A stretch of 64,000 bases of DNA from an uncultured Bacteroidales bacterium (GCA_937891905.1 CALATT010000051.1:1-64000); one strand, 5' to 3'; shown: positions 42,690 to 52,591, numbered from the stretch's first letter. Numbers and translations are program-made. The notes: generated by a model from the letters alone, not told the origin.

Positions 42690-43262
42690 ATGAAAACAAA
42701 ACTATTATTGCTCGTCTTGGGAATAGGACTTATCGCTACTAGTTGCGACCAAAACACCTATTCTGGGCAACGAGAGCAGGAAAATAAACTGATCGAAAAT
42801 TTCTTTAGAAGAAATGGATTTAATATCATTACTGAGGAACCCAAAGACGATATTTGGGGAGAGAAAGATTACCTCAAGGTGCCTGGTTACGATGATTTCT
42901 ATTTCCATTTGACCAGTCGTGGCGATTCCATCCGTATTGATTCCATCAACGGTATAGCAGACACTATAGACTTGATGGTGGTACCTAACGATGTAATTGT
43001 ATTGCGCTATAAGCGGTTTGAACTGACAGAGAACGCTGATACGCTGAGTTACTGGACCACCTTGGACCAAGCCTATCCATTTGAGTTCCATTATGGTAAC
43101 CTTGCTGAATGCGAAGCAACGGGATGGCATCTTGCTATCAAACTAATGAAATACCCTAATTCAGAGTGTACTATCATCCAACCAAGTAAAATGGGTTTCG
43201 CTGCCGAAGGTGTCAGTGTCACCCCATATGGCTATATAATGAAATTTAAAGTAAAACAGTGA
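42690..43262 (+). CDS. DUF4827 family lipoprotein
   Basis: A 190-residue lipoprotein (LIATSC, Cys at about 19). The pattern TYSGQREQENKLIENFFRRNGFNII, then YDDFYFHLTSRGDS and the ending VTPYGYIMKFK fits DUF4827, a Bacteroidota family of unknown function whose gene often stands directly before glmM, as here (one base between the stop and the glmM ATG). The fold is thought to resemble FKBP-like lipoproteins, and it may be a paralogue of the preceding gene; that is inference. Confidence 0.8.
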   Translation: MKTKLLLLVLGIGLIATSCDQNTYSGQREQENKLIENFFRRNGFNIITEEPKDDIWGEKDYLKVPGYDDFYFHLTSRGDSIRIDSINGIADTIDLMVVPNDVIVLRYKRFELTENADTLSYWTTLDQAYPFEFHYGNLAECEATGWHLAIKLMKYPNSECTIIQPSKMGFAAEGVSVTPYGYIMKFKVKQ

Positions 43263-43263
43263 T

Positions 43264-44637
43264 ATGAGTTTAGTAAAGAGTATTTCAGGTATTCGCGGAA
43301 CGATTGGCGGATATGTAGGGGAAGGACTCAACCCTGTAGATATAACGCGTTTCACCGCTGCTTATGCCACCCAGCGACCAGCGGCGATACCCAATAATAA
43401 GACAATTGTTGTGGGGCGTGACGCTCGACTGAGTGGACCCATGGTAGAGCATATCGTATGCGGCACATTAATGGGAATGGGATATAATGTAGTCAATATA
43501 GGACTCGCCACCACTCCTACCACCGAGTTGGCTGTTATAGGCGAAAAAGCAGCTGGAGGAATTATCCTCACCGCCAGTCATAACCCAAAGCAATGGAATG
43601 CACTCAAGTTGCTCAACGAGAAGGGCGAGTTCCTCAACGACCAAGAAGGAAAAGAAGTGCTCGCTATCGCAGAGAATGAGTCTTTTGTCTTTGCCGAAGT
43701 GGACCAATTGGGACAGATGACACATAAGGATTATCTGCCTTACCATGTAAATGAAGTGCTCCAATTACCACTCGTGGATGTGGAAGCCATCAAAAAGCGC
43801 AATTTCATAGTGGCCATCGACTGCGTTAATTCTGTGGGCGGACTTGCTATACCAGCGATGCTCAAAGCACTCGGTGTGACAAACATCATCGAACTCTATT
43901 GCGAACCCAATGGTCAGTTCCCACACAACCCCGAACCACTGCCTCAACACCTCACCGAAATAAGCGAGTTGCTCAAGCAAGGCAAAGCGGATCTTGGTTT
44001 TGTAGTAGACCCTGATGTGGACCGACTCGCTATTATCTGCGAAGACGGATCGATGTTCGGCGAAGAATACACACTCGTCAGCATAGCGGACTACATCCTG
44101 GCCCACACACCTGGTAATACAGTGAGTAACATGTCTTCATCGCGCGCACTGAGTGATATAACACGCAAGCATGGTGGTGAATACACGGCAAGCGCTGTGG
44201 GTGAAGTAAATGTAGTGGCTCAAATGAAGAAAGTGAATGCTATCATCGGCGGTGAAGGAAATGGCGGAGTAATCTATCCAGCTTGCCATAGCGGTCGCGA
44301 CGCTCTCGTGGGAGTAGCACTCTTCCTTAGCCATATGGCAAAAATGGACATGACCGTGAGTGCATATAGACAAACACTGCCTGAGTATTACATTAGCAAG
44401 AACCGTATTGACCTCACACCCGACACAGATATAGACGCTATTCTCGCGCGCGTAAAAGATATATATAAGGAGGAACGCGTCAATGACATCGATGGTGTAA
44501 AGATTGATTTTGCAGAAGGATGGGTACATCTACGCAAGAGCAATACCGAACCTATCATTCGCGTCTATTCAGAGGCAGCTACGATGGACAAAGCTAATGC
44601 TTTGGCACAACAAGTGATGGCTATAATAAACGAATAA
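43264..44637 (+). CDS. glmM: Phosphoglucosamine mutase
   Basis: Converts glucosamine 6-phosphate to glucosamine 1-phosphate on the way to UDP-GlcNAc for peptidoglycan and lipid A. 457 residues, with the phosphoserine loop GIILTASHNPKQWNA (Ser105), the Mg2+-binding loop DPDVDRLAI (about 241-249), the sugar-binding GEGNGGVIYP and the C-terminal phosphate-binding RKSNTEPIIRVY. Normal length for Bacteroidota GlmM. Preceded by DUF4827 and followed after 12 bases by surE. Confidence 0.95.
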   Translation: MSLVKSISGIRGTIGGYVGEGLNPVDITRFTAAYATQRPAAIPNNKTIVVGRDARLSGPMVEHIVCGTLMGMGYNVVNIGLATTPTTELAVIGEKAAGGIILTASHNPKQWNALKLLNEKGEFLNDQEGKEVLAIAENESFVFAEVDQLGQMTHKDYLPYHVNEVLQLPLVDVEAIKKRNFIVAIDCVNSVGGLAIPAMLKALGVTNIIELYCEPNGQFPHNPEPLPQHLTEISELLKQGKADLGFVVDPDVDRLAIICEDGSMFGEEYTLVSIADYILAHTPGNTVSNMSSSRALSDITRKHGGEYTASAVGEVNVVAQMKKVNAIIGGEGNGGVIYPACHSGRDALVGVALFLSHMAKMDMTVSAYRQTLPEYYISKNRIDLTPDTDIDAILARVKDIYKEERVNDIDGVKIDFAEGWVHLRKSNTEPIIRVYSEAATMDKANALAQQVMAIINE

Positions 44638-44649
44638 TCTCATTAAGAT

Positions 44650-45393
44650 ATGAATATTGTAGTAGTAAATGATGATGGTTGGGGCGTAGCAGGTATACGC
44701 TTATTAGCCCGTGAGATGACTAAACTTGGGCATGTAACTGTCATTGCTCCCGATGGACCACGCAGCGGATTTGCTGCTAAGATATCCGTAGCAGATCCTA
44801 TCTATGTGAAGCGTATAGAAGAGCACGACTTGAACGGAGCAGAAGTATATACCACCAATGGAACACCCGCTGATTGTGTCAAAATAGCACGAGAAGTGAT
44901 TATGCGTGATAAGAAGATTGATTTACTTGTATCAGGCATCAACCACGGTATTAATGCAAGTGTGAATGTCATCTATTCGGGTACGATGGGGGCATGTCTT
45001 GTGGCAGCGGAGAAAGGTATCCCTGCAATTGGATGGTCGATTAATAGCCATAAATTGGATGTAGATTTGCATTGGTTGCAACCCATGATAGTGGAGGTGA
45101 CCAAGCACCTCTTAGAAGAAGGATTTGCACCACAGATGTGCTATAATGTGAATGCACCCGTGGGCGAGATAGAAGGCATTCGTTGGACACGACAATGCGC
45201 AGGGCATTGGCAAAATGAATTAGTACCTATCGAGGGAGAACTGCCACAAGGAGTGGAGAGCGGATGGAAATTAGCGGGTGAGTTCATTAATGATGAACCC
45301 GATGAGCAAGATACAGATATATGGGCGGTGGAGCATCAACTGCTCGCCATTACTCCAACCATGATTGACTTAACGGAGTATGGAGCGCTTTGA
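44650..45393 (+). CDS. surE: 5'/3'-nucleotidase SurE
   Basis: A 247-residue phosphatase acting on nucleoside monophosphates and other phosphoesters, linked to stationary-phase survival. Metal-binding NDDG at residues 7-10, then APDGPRSGFAAKIS (about 33-46) with the conserved Ser, and VSGINHGINASVNVIYSGTMGA (about 96-117) with the third metal ligand. Normal length. The downstream small membrane protein overlaps its end by 14 bases. Confidence 0.95.
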   Translation: MNIVVVNDDGWGVAGIRLLAREMTKLGHVTVIAPDGPRSGFAAKISVADPIYVKRIEEHDLNGAEVYTTNGTPADCVKIAREVIMRDKKIDLLVSGINHGINASVNVIYSGTMGACLVAAEKGIPAIGWSINSHKLDVDLHWLQPMIVEVTKHLLEEGFAPQMCYNVNAPVGEIEGIRWTRQCAGHWQNELVPIEGELPQGVESGWKLAGEFINDEPDEQDTDIWAVEHQLLAITPTMIDLTEYGAL

Positions 45394-45658
45394 CAAATAT
45401 AGTATTGGAATACTGGTAGGACTACTGCTACCTGCTATCTTTGGGTTAACCTATATAGAAGTGATGAATCTATGGTACCCATTACAGACGCTGCAATTTC
45501 AGGCAGGCGGTGTATTAAGCAAACTGCTGCTTGTTTGCGTTTTTCCTGATTTAGCGCTTATTTTTGTATTTTACACCTTAGATACTTGGAGGTTGAGCAA
45601 AGGACTACTTATAGGTGCGTTACCCTATGTAATCGCCTCTATTTATGTATCGATGTGA
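45380..45658 (+). CDS. Small membrane protein next to surE
   Basis: A 92-residue protein with three hydrophobic segments (about 8-27, 45-63 and 70-91), separated by short polar loops. In many Bacteroidales a gene of this size sits between surE and lpxB, so the order is conserved even though lpxB is inverted here. It overlaps surE by 14 bases (coupled translation likely) and its 3' end overlaps the 3' end of lpxB by 20 bases. Function unknown. Confidence 0.75.
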   Translation: MERFDKYSIGILVGLLLPAIFGLTYIEVMNLWYPLQTLQFQAGGVLSKLLLVCVFPDLALIFVFYTLDTWRLSKGLLIGALPYVIASIYVSM

Positions 45659-46754
45659 TGATACGCGCGGCGGTATCAGCTGCTGATTGCTCTCCTAATA
45701 AAGAATTAATATGCTCGTAGAACGCGAGCATATTCTTTTTATATGCCTCGTCCGTTAGAATGCGTTCTAATTCTCTTATTATCTTCTCTTCCTTAAAATC
45801 ATTCGCTACCAATTCGCGAATAACCTCGGTCTGAGCGAGTATATTAACCAATGTGAAGTAAGGTATAGAAAAAACAAGCGGTTGTGCCCAGCGCAGTAAT
45901 CCTATTAACGGAGCACATGCCAAATGATAAACCGCCACTTGTGGGCATCCAAGCAAAGCTGTTTCTAAGGTAGCCGTACCTGAGTTTACTATCGCTGCTC
46001 GAGCATGGCGCACTGCATTGTATGTATCGCGTGTGAGCGTCTCTCTATCTGATAAATAAGGACTATAAAAATCATCGTCCAACCCAGGTGCTGCGCAGAC
46101 TGTTATATGATAATCCGAGAACTTCCGCGCGGCGGATAGCATTGTAGGCAAACAATGATTCACCTCGCTTGCGCGCGAACCTGGCAGTATTGCTATCGTT
46201 GGTCGGGTGTCTCCGTCAGTTATCTCCGCATGTTGTGCTTTGTATGCGGCTATCTGTTCGGCTGTGGGATTACCCACATATGTACATGTATAGCCGTACT
46301 GCGCATAAAAAGAGGTCTCGAAGGGGAAGATACCTAATACCTCGTCGCATAAGCGCGCAATGCGATGGATACGGCGACGCTTCCACGCCCATACTTTGGG
46401 AGGAATATAATAGACGATTTTAGTGTTCGGCAAATGCTTGCGGCAGAAAGCTGCTATGCGAAGATTAAAGGATGGGTAATCCACCAAGATGAGCACATCT
46501 GGGCGCTCAGTTAGCAATGCTTGACGAGCTATTTGGAAATTACGGCGGACCTTGCCCATATTGCGCAAGACCGCCGCAAACCCCATAAAAGCCATTTGGC
46601 TATAGTCCTGATAGAGACGACATCCAGCCTTCTGCATTTTCTCGCCACCCAAGCCAGCAAACCGACTATCGCCGTCCAATCGCTGGAGGTGGGTAATCAG
46701 TTGTGCTGCATGAGTATCACCAGACGCTTCGCCTGCTATCAGAAAATAGTTCAT
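45639..46754 (-). CDS. lpxB: Lipid-A-disaccharide synthase
   Basis: A GT19 enzyme joining UDP-2,3-diacylglucosamine and lipid X in the lipid A pathway. 371 residues; N-terminal FLIAGEASGDTHAAQLITHL, then FAGLGGEKMQKAGC, VDYPSFNLRIA, IVYYIPPKVWAWKRRR and the nucleotide-binding PGSRASEVNHCLPTM. A late block NSGTATLETALLGCPQVAVY is characteristic. It follows the M16 protease gene by eight bases on the same strand, and converges on the surE unit with overlapping 3' ends. Confidence 0.96.
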   Translation of the reverse strand: MNYFLIAGEASGDTHAAQLITHLQRLDGDSRFAGLGGEKMQKAGCRLYQDYSQMAFMGFAAVLRNMGKVRRNFQIARQALLTERPDVLILVDYPSFNLRIAAFCRKHLPNTKIVYYIPPKVWAWKRRRIHRIARLCDEVLGIFPFETSFYAQYGYTCTYVGNPTAEQIAAYKAQHAEITDGDTRPTIAILPGSRASEVNHCLPTMLSAARKFSDYHITVCAAPGLDDDFYSPYLSDRETLTRDTYNAVRHARAAIVNSGTATLETALLGCPQVAVYHLACAPLIGLLRWAQPLVFSIPYFTLVNILAQTEVIRELVANDFKEEKIIRELERILTDEAYKKNMLAFYEHINSLLGEQSAADTAARIITSIHK

Positions 46755-46762
46755 GTTGTTTA

Positions 46763-49567
46763 TTAGTTCTCTGGAAACATTACCACCTCGAACATATTAT
46801 TAGCATCCACTAATTGCTTGAGTGTGCTTTGCACGCTTTGCGCTGTGATATTTTCCACAGCTGCTTTATAATCGCGGATATTATTTTGTCCGTATAGGTA
46901 GTACATGTATAATGCGGTACGCCAGTAGGAGTTTTTCTCGAGGTCCTCTTGGTAATCCTTGAGCATTGACTCTTTCTCCTTTTGCAAATCGCTTGACAAT
47001 GGTCCATTCGCTATGATGGTCTGTACTTCTTCATGAATAATTTCCATGAGTCGTGCTTGTTTCTTTGGATCAGTGTCGAATTGCATGAGCAGTGTTGCTC
47101 TTGGTTTTGGCAGTATAGTCATTTGACCTGCCACACCTACGCCGTACGAACCGCCTTCGCGCTCGCGGATAGACTCCAAATAGCGTGTACTGAGTATACG
47201 ACCTATCATCTCCATATTGAGGTCATTAGCGAGTGTGTATGGCATGTCGTAGGAGGTGTATTGGATACGATTAGAAGCGGTAGTAGTCTCCATCTCACGG
47301 CTAAAATAGTTCTTCTGTTGCCCCTCTACACTGCGCATACCATGGTCTATCACTTCCTCGTGACAGTTCTTCTTCGTTTTCAATCCGCCCAACCATTGAC
47401 AAATGAGCGCTTGCACTTGTGGGTCATTGGGATTGATATTTCCCACAAATGTGAATGTGAAGTCAGCAGGGTTTGCAAAGCGTGACTGATAAATGGCTAA
47501 TGCTTTATCTAGATTTACTTGCTTCAGCGTCTCTGTATTGAAGATGATTGTACGCTCAGAATGGTTGGTATTCATCATCTGAATGGAGTCTGAGAAGATG
47601 TTTTTAGGATTCTTATCTCTATTGAGTAATTGGTTTTGCAATAATCCCATGAGTGTCTCATATGCTTTCTCGTCACGGCGTGGTGCGGTGAAATAGAGGT
47701 AAGTGAGTTGGAGCATTGTTTCTAAATCTTTTACGCTAGACGAACCGCTCAAACTTTCTGTATTCGCGTTGATAGCAGGAGAGACAGAAACAGTCTTACC
47801 CGTAAGGGCTTTCTCTAATTGTGTCATAGAGAAATCTCCTAATCCAGAGAACTCAACGATGGCCGTTGCTAACTGTGCAGAAGGAAGGTCTGAAGTAGTT
47901 ACTTGGGTCATTCCGCCTTTGGAGAAAGCTTGCATGAGTATCTCATCAGCCTTAAACTCTGTGGGGTGGAAGATAACCTTAATACCATTATTAAGCACCC
48001 ACTCTGTGGTAGCAATCTCGTCATTGCGTGTTACTGTTTTGATTTTGCCTTTGCGTGGTGCTTTCTTCACCAATTGGCTATCGAATACTTCCTCTTTAGG
48101 TGCTTCGATAGTGAGTTGCGCTTGCGCGCTGAGCGCAGCGAGTATTTGTTGCTCAGAAGGCAGTTTAACACTCTCTTTCTCTGGTGCTGAGATAGCTACG
48201 GTAGGATTAGCATGGATCAGTTGTGCTGCCAACTGATTGATAGTCTCCACCTTGATGAGCGGCAAGGTAGCTTGCACAAACTCATACTCCCATTGTGCGC
48301 CCGGCATAGACTCGCCATTCTCGAAATGACGGATACACTCTTGTGCCAAGCGTATATTCTTGCGTGTATTTCGCTCGTTAAAGTATTTCTCCATCGCATT
48401 GAGTTGCTCGCTCTTGACGCGCTCCAACTCAGCATTGGTAAATCCATATTGGCGCATTTTCTCTACTTGATACACCAAGTCATTAAATGCATCAATCTCT
48501 TTACCTTCCTTAGGCAGATAAACGGCATTGAAAGCATCCATCAGTTTAGCTGCTTCTCCGTAGTAACAACCTGCGTCAGTGAAGGACGCATTAGGGTCGA
48601 GCGCCAACTCGGTCATACGATTATTAAACATATCGCATATGAGTTCGATAAGCAGGGACTGAGTGTAGGAGATGGCTGTATTCTGCATAGCGGCAGGTAG
48701 TTGGTCGTGCTTGTACTCGAGCGTGATACGGCTACCTTGCGCTTCTTTGTCTGTCACAATAGCCACGAGAGGTGTTGTGTTATGATTAACAGTATAGAGA
48801 GGTCTCTCGCCGTAGTTAGCACGCTTAGGTACATTCGCCCACAGTGCTTTTATCTTCGCCTCAATAGCATCCACATCAATATCACCCACCACGATGATGG
48901 CTTGGTTGTCTGGACCATACCATTTGGTGTAGTAGTCGCGTAATGCTTGGTATTCAAAATTGAGAATGACAGCAGTATCACCTATCACATCGCGCTTGGC
49001 ATACTGCGTACCTGGATACATCTTCGCATTCAATTCGCGCCACATACGGCGTTGTGCCGTGCGACCCGTACGCCATTCCTCAAGGATGACACCACGCTCT
49101 GCGTCTATCTCGTCTTCCAAAAGGAGCAAACCACAACTCCAGTCATGCATCACGAGCAAAGCAGAGTCGATGATTCCCTCGCGATAGGTAGGCACATCCG
49201 AAAGACGATAGACTGTCTCGTCAATAGATGTATAGGCATTGATATTTCCGCCGAAGTTAACGCCAATAGATTCGAAATAGTTGATGATACCTTTGCCTGG
49301 GAAATGCTCTGTACCATTGAAAGCCATGTGCTCGAGGAAGTGCGCCAAACCATTTTGGTTGTCCTCTTCAAGGATAGCTCCTACGGCTTGTGCAATATGA
49401 AACTCGCAACGCTGCTTAGGTTGCTCATTATGACGGATATAATAGGTTAATCCGTTCTCTAACTTACCATAACGAACCTCTGGGTCGATAGGTAGTTTTT
49501 CCACTTCCTGTGCCACGACTAATCCTACAGAAACAAGTAGTATTAGTGATAAAAAGAACTTTTTCAT
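46763..49567 (-). CDS. M16 family zinc metalloprotease (insulinase-like), secreted
   Basis: A 934-residue protein with signal peptide MKKFFLSLILLVSVGLVVAQ and two M16 modules in one chain. The N-terminal module has the inverted zinc motif HFLEH (about 73-77) and the downstream Glu in AERGVILEEWRTG, so it should be active. The C-terminal module (about 500-930) has the R/Y pair region EREGGSYGVGVAGQ. Such exported pitrilysin-like enzymes degrade peptides in the periplasm or at the surface; the substrate is unknown. Located between ftsH and lpxB in one operon. Confidence 0.92.
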   Translation of the reverse strand: MKKFFLSLILLVSVGLVVAQEVEKLPIDPEVRYGKLENGLTYYIRHNEQPKQRCEFHIAQAVGAILEEDNQNGLAHFLEHMAFNGTEHFPGKGIINYFESIGVNFGGNINAYTSIDETVYRLSDVPTYREGIIDSALLVMHDWSCGLLLLEDEIDAERGVILEEWRTGRTAQRRMWRELNAKMYPGTQYAKRDVIGDTAVILNFEYQALRDYYTKWYGPDNQAIIVVGDIDVDAIEAKIKALWANVPKRANYGERPLYTVNHNTTPLVAIVTDKEAQGSRITLEYKHDQLPAAMQNTAISYTQSLLIELICDMFNNRMTELALDPNASFTDAGCYYGEAAKLMDAFNAVYLPKEGKEIDAFNDLVYQVEKMRQYGFTNAELERVKSEQLNAMEKYFNERNTRKNIRLAQECIRHFENGESMPGAQWEYEFVQATLPLIKVETINQLAAQLIHANPTVAISAPEKESVKLPSEQQILAALSAQAQLTIEAPKEEVFDSQLVKKAPRKGKIKTVTRNDEIATTEWVLNNGIKVIFHPTEFKADEILMQAFSKGGMTQVTTSDLPSAQLATAIVEFSGLGDFSMTQLEKALTGKTVSVSPAINANTESLSGSSSVKDLETMLQLTYLYFTAPRRDEKAYETLMGLLQNQLLNRDKNPKNIFSDSIQMMNTNHSERTIIFNTETLKQVNLDKALAIYQSRFANPADFTFTFVGNINPNDPQVQALICQWLGGLKTKKNCHEEVIDHGMRSVEGQQKNYFSREMETTTASNRIQYTSYDMPYTLANDLNMEMIGRILSTRYLESIREREGGSYGVGVAGQMTILPKPRATLLMQFDTDPKKQARLMEIIHEEVQTIIANGPLSSDLQKEKESMLKDYQEDLEKNSYWRTALYMYYLYGQNNIRDYKAAVENITAQSVQSTLKQLVDANNMFEVVMFPEN

Positions 49568-49569
49568 AA

Positions 49570-49590
49570 GTATTGAGTATTGAGTATTTA
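49570..49590. repeat. 7-bp-period repeat between ftsH and the M16 gene
   Basis: Heptads GTATTGA, GTATTGA, GTATTTA in the 20-base gap, the last overlapping the ftsH stop codon. Same period as the repeats at 29005 and 31621. Confidence 0.6.
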
Positions 49591-51693
49591 GATATCCACT
49601 TTCGGCTCTTGATTTTCCACTTCTTCTCGCCTGCGGAGGCTCTCCGCCTCTTGACTTTCCACTTCTTCTCGCCTGCGGAGGCTCTCCGCCTCTTTTTTTC
49701 TTGGTGCTCGTTTGCGTTTTGGTTTCTCCTCTTTCTTCTGCATTTCTGCATTCGCTTCGAGCAATTCATCTCCACGACTTTTCCATGGGCGTGGACCGAG
49801 GATGGCCTCTACATCTTCGCTGGTAATCACTTCTTTTTCGATGAGTAGTTCAGCTATCTGATGATGTCCTTCCGCATAAGTAGTGAGTATATCCTTAGCG
49901 CGAACCATCTGTTCGGCGATAATACGCTTTGTCTCTTCATCGATCAGTTCGGCTGTGCTATCGGAATAAGGTTTGGTAAACCCATACTCATGCCGTCCTG
50001 TAGAGTCGTAATAACTAATATCCCTCAGTTTATCGCTCATACCGTAGTATGCCACCATTGCGTATGCCTGCTTAGTAGCGCGCTCAAGGTCGTTGAGCGC
50101 ACCTGTAGAGGTCTGCTCTAAGAATAACTGCTCTGCAGCGCGACCACCCAAGAGCGAACACAACTCGTCTAATATATGTGCCTCATTGGTCAATTGCCGC
50201 TCTTCTGGCAAGTACCATGCTGCTCCTAATGCCATACCGCGTGGCACAATAGTCACTTTTACTAATGGATTAGCCCAGCGAAGCATCCAACTGATAGTGG
50301 CATGGCCTGCCTCGTGATACGCAATAGAGCGCTTCTCCTCATCGGTCATAATCTTATTCTTGCGCTCCAAACCACCTACTATACGGTCCACTGCATCCAT
50401 AAAATCTTGCTTACCTACTTGCTTGCGTTCTCCGCGCGCTGCAATAAGCGCTGCCTCATTACATACATTAGCTATGTCGGCACCAGAAAAACCAGGAGTC
50501 TGCTTACTAAGGAAATCTACATCTACCGTCTCATCCAATTTGAGAGGACGAAGGTGAACTTGGAAGATCTCTTTTCGCTCTTGCAAATCAGGCAATTCCA
50601 CATGTATCTGTCTATCGAAGCGCCCTGCGCGCAAAAGAGCAGAATCAAGCACATCGGCGCGGTTGGTAGCCGCAAGGATGATAACGCCCGAATTAGTACC
50701 GAATCCATCCATCTCGGTCAGTAACTGATTGAGTGTTGACTCTCGCTCGTCATTACCATTGGTCATCATATTCTTACCTCTCGCACGACCTATAGCATCT
50801 ATCTCATCAATGAAGATAATAGCTGGTGCTTTCTCTTTGGCTTGGCGGAAAAGGTCGCGCACGCGACTTGCACCAACACCCACGAACATCTCCACGAAGT
50901 CCGAACCAGACATTGAGAAGAATGGTACGCCTGCTTCGCCTGCTACCGCCTTGGCAAGAAGGGTTTTACCTGTACCCGGAGGGCCTACCAACAAAGCGCC
51001 CTTGGGTATCTTAGCTCCTATCTCAGTATATTTCTTGGGACTCTTAAGGAAGGCTACAATCTCCTCCACTTCTTGCTTCGCACCATATAGACCCGCCACA
51101 TCTTGGAAGGTCACTTTGTCTTTCTTATCTTTATCAAACAACTGCGCTTTGGCTTTGCCTACGCCGAAGATACCACCGGGTCCACCGCCTGCACCACTCA
51201 TGCCGCGACTCATAAAAACAAAGAAAAGGATAAGCAATACGAAAGGAAGGAAATTCACAAGCACAAGATACCATGTGTCTTTACTTTGCTTATATGTTAC
51301 ATCAATTGCCGCTTGGTTCTTCGCCTTCCGTGCTTCGTTAACGCCGTCTATGTATTTAGAGAATTCGTCCATAGAAGGCACTTGACTATTAAGCATACCT
51401 TTGACGCGCTCGCCATCTCCTTGGCTACCAAAAACAAGGGTATATTGCTGTGGTTGTACCTTAGCTTGAGCTTGTAAATCTCCAGAAACCTCTATTTTCT
51501 CTACCGCTCCCGCCTCAATATATGAGACCAATTTGGTATAACTAATTCCCTTGGTAGGTGCTTGACCGAAGAAGAAATACGCCATAACAGCGAAGGCAAT
51601 AGTATACAATATTATACTCAACCATCTCCGTGGTTTAGGTGGCTGTGGATTATTCGATTGCTGCTGATTATTCGTTTGTTTGTCTTTTTCCAT
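49588..51693 (-). CDS. ftsH: ATP-dependent zinc metalloprotease FtsH
   Basis: A 701-residue inner-membrane AAA protease that degrades unfolded and regulatory membrane proteins. Two spans (about 24-44 and 145-165) flank a periplasmic loop. The AAA module has Walker A GPPGTGKT (about 236) and Walker [13 protein letters not shown]. The second region of homology is [21 protein letters not shown], and the zinc site HEAGH is at about 457. The last 60 residues are a basic/acidic tail with two exact-looking 14-residue copies of [12 protein letters not shown](S/N)Q, encoded by a 42-bp duplication; this tail is not part of the conserved enzyme. rsfS lies 22 bases upstream. Confidence 0.97.
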   Translation of the reverse strand: MEKDKQTNNQQQSNNPQPPKPRRWLSIILYTIAFAVMAYFFFGQAPTKGISYTKLVSYIEAGAVEKIEVSGDLQAQAKVQPQQYTLVFGSQGDGERVKGMLNSQVPSMDEFSKYIDGVNEARKAKNQAAIDVTYKQSKDTWYLVLVNFLPFVLLILFFVFMSRGMSGAGGGPGGIFGVGKAKAQLFDKDKKDKVTFQDVAGLYGAKQEVEEIVAFLKSPKKYTEIGAKIPKGALLVGPPGTGKTLLAKAVAGEAGVPFFSMSGSDFVEMFVGVGASRVRDLFRQAKEKAPAIIFIDEIDAIGRARGKNMMTNGNDERESTLNQLLTEMDGFGTNSGVIILAATNRADVLDSALLRAGRFDRQIHVELPDLQERKEIFQVHLRPLKLDETVDVDFLSKQTPGFSGADIANVCNEAALIAARGERKQVGKQDFMDAVDRIVGGLERKNKIMTDEEKRSIAYHEAGHATISWMLRWANPLVKVTIVPRGMALGAAWYLPEERQLTNEAHILDELCSLLGGRAAEQLFLEQTSTGALNDLERATKQAYAMVAYYGMSDKLRDISYYDSTGRHEYGFTKPYSDSTAELIDEETKRIIAEQMVRAKDILTTYAEGHHQIAELLIEKEVITSEDVEAILGPRPWKSRGDELLEANAEMQKKEEKPKRKRAPRKKEAESLRRREEVESQEAESLRRREEVENQEPKVDI
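49609..49692. repeat. 42-bp tandem duplication in the 3' end of ftsH
   Basis: Two nearly identical 42-base units, each holding a perfect 6-bp hairpin GCGGAG-GCT-CTCCGC (49633-49647 and 49675-49689). They add 14 residues per copy in frame. Copy number may vary between relatives. Confidence 0.85.
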
Positions 51694-51715
51694 ATAGTAA
51701 AATCTGCGGTCTAAA

Positions 51716-52090
51716 TTATAAAATATCCTCGAGCTCTTTTATCTTGCCATCTGCCCATAAGTGCTCTATGTCATAAAAAGCGCGAGGTTCTCGTTGCATG
51801 ATATGCACAAATATCGTGCCGTAATCCATTGCCACCCATTCTGCATTCTCTTTTCCAGCCACAGATAATGGGTGCACATGTGTGCTCGTACGAACGAAGT
51901 CATCCACTTCGTCTGCAATAGCGGCCACTTGCGTATTACTTTGTCCCTCGCAGATGATCATCATCTCCACAGGTGCTTCTTTGATTTTCTTTAGGTCGAT
52001 AGTTACGATGCGTTGTCCTTTACGATTACGGATACCTTCGATGATAGTATCCATTAGTTTTTTTGTACTTATTTCTTTCATTTTAGTCAA
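51716..52090 (-). CDS. rsfS: Ribosomal silencing factor RsfS
   Basis: A 124-residue member of the RsfS/Iojap family, which binds uL14 and blocks joining of ribosomal subunits under nutrient limitation. Recognisable blocks are IVTIDLKKI...MMIICEGQSNTQVAAIADEV and the ending EWVAMDYGTIFVHIMQREPRAFYDIEHLW. Normal length. First gene of the rsfS-ftsH-M16-lpxB run, with its own promoter. Confidence 0.95.
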   Translation of the reverse strand: MTKMKEISTKKLMDTIIEGIRNRKGQRIVTIDLKKIKEAPVEMMIICEGQSNTQVAAIADEVDDFVRTSTHVHPLSVAGKENAEWVAMDYGTIFVHIMQREPRAFYDIEHLWADGKIKELEDIL

Positions 52091-52116
52091 TATTTATGCT
52101 AATTTAATTTTGGGTG

Positions 52117-52147
52117 CAAATTTACAACAAATCTTGCACATACGCAA
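52117..52147 (-). promoter_or_regulatory. Promoter of the rsfS-ftsH operon
   Basis: Minus strand: TTG (52147-52145), 20 bases, TAAATTTG (52124-52117). The -33 element starts the dyad TTGCGTATGTGCAA (52147-52134). Confidence 0.75.
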
Positions 52148-52591
52148 GTTTTTGGGTGTTTTTTTGCCAAATAGAATGCAATTCTATGTTTTGTGGACGG
52201 AGGTAGGCCGCGTATTATAAAGTAACTTGAGACATAAATTGGTATGGTTTTTGTGGTTAATATTTGTGAAAAATCTATCTTTTCAATAGTATAGAAATTC
52301 CTTTTCTCCTATATTATTTTCCTCTTTATTTCGAGACTATAATTGGTGAATAACGCGGCTATATCCCGTGAATATCCCGTGAATCACCCGCGACGATAGA
52401 ATAAACAATTGCAAAGATGGTACAAATATTGCAGATATATAAATTATAGTCCACGATTTTTATGTTTGCATGCTAATTGATCTATTCTACACTACATTTT
52501 TTTGCACTTCCATCTTGAACTTAGGATGTACATTGTAAAACAGTCTAAAATGACCTATAAACCTTAAATTTACATTTTTTATTACTTTTTC
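52148..52591. other. Intergenic region without a gene
   Basis: AT-rich, about 440 bases between the divergent rsfS and metK promoters. Six-frame reading gives no convincing coding sequence; a 74-codon minus-strand frame at 52487-52711 runs across the riboswitch and is rejected. It contains the 11-bp repeats at 52361-52393. No other RNA motif was recognised. Confidence 0.6.
52361..52393. repeat. 11-bp tandem repeat upstream of metK
   Basis: Three units: ATATCCCGTGA, ATATCCCGTGA, ATCACCCGCGA, about 200 bases before the metK promoter. GC-rich within an AT-rich gap. Confidence 0.75.

Noticed and set aside
49588..49848. Plus-strand frame over the ftsH 3' end with hydrophobic repeats
   Set aside because: It is the complement of the 42-bp repeat region and has no promoter or family signature.
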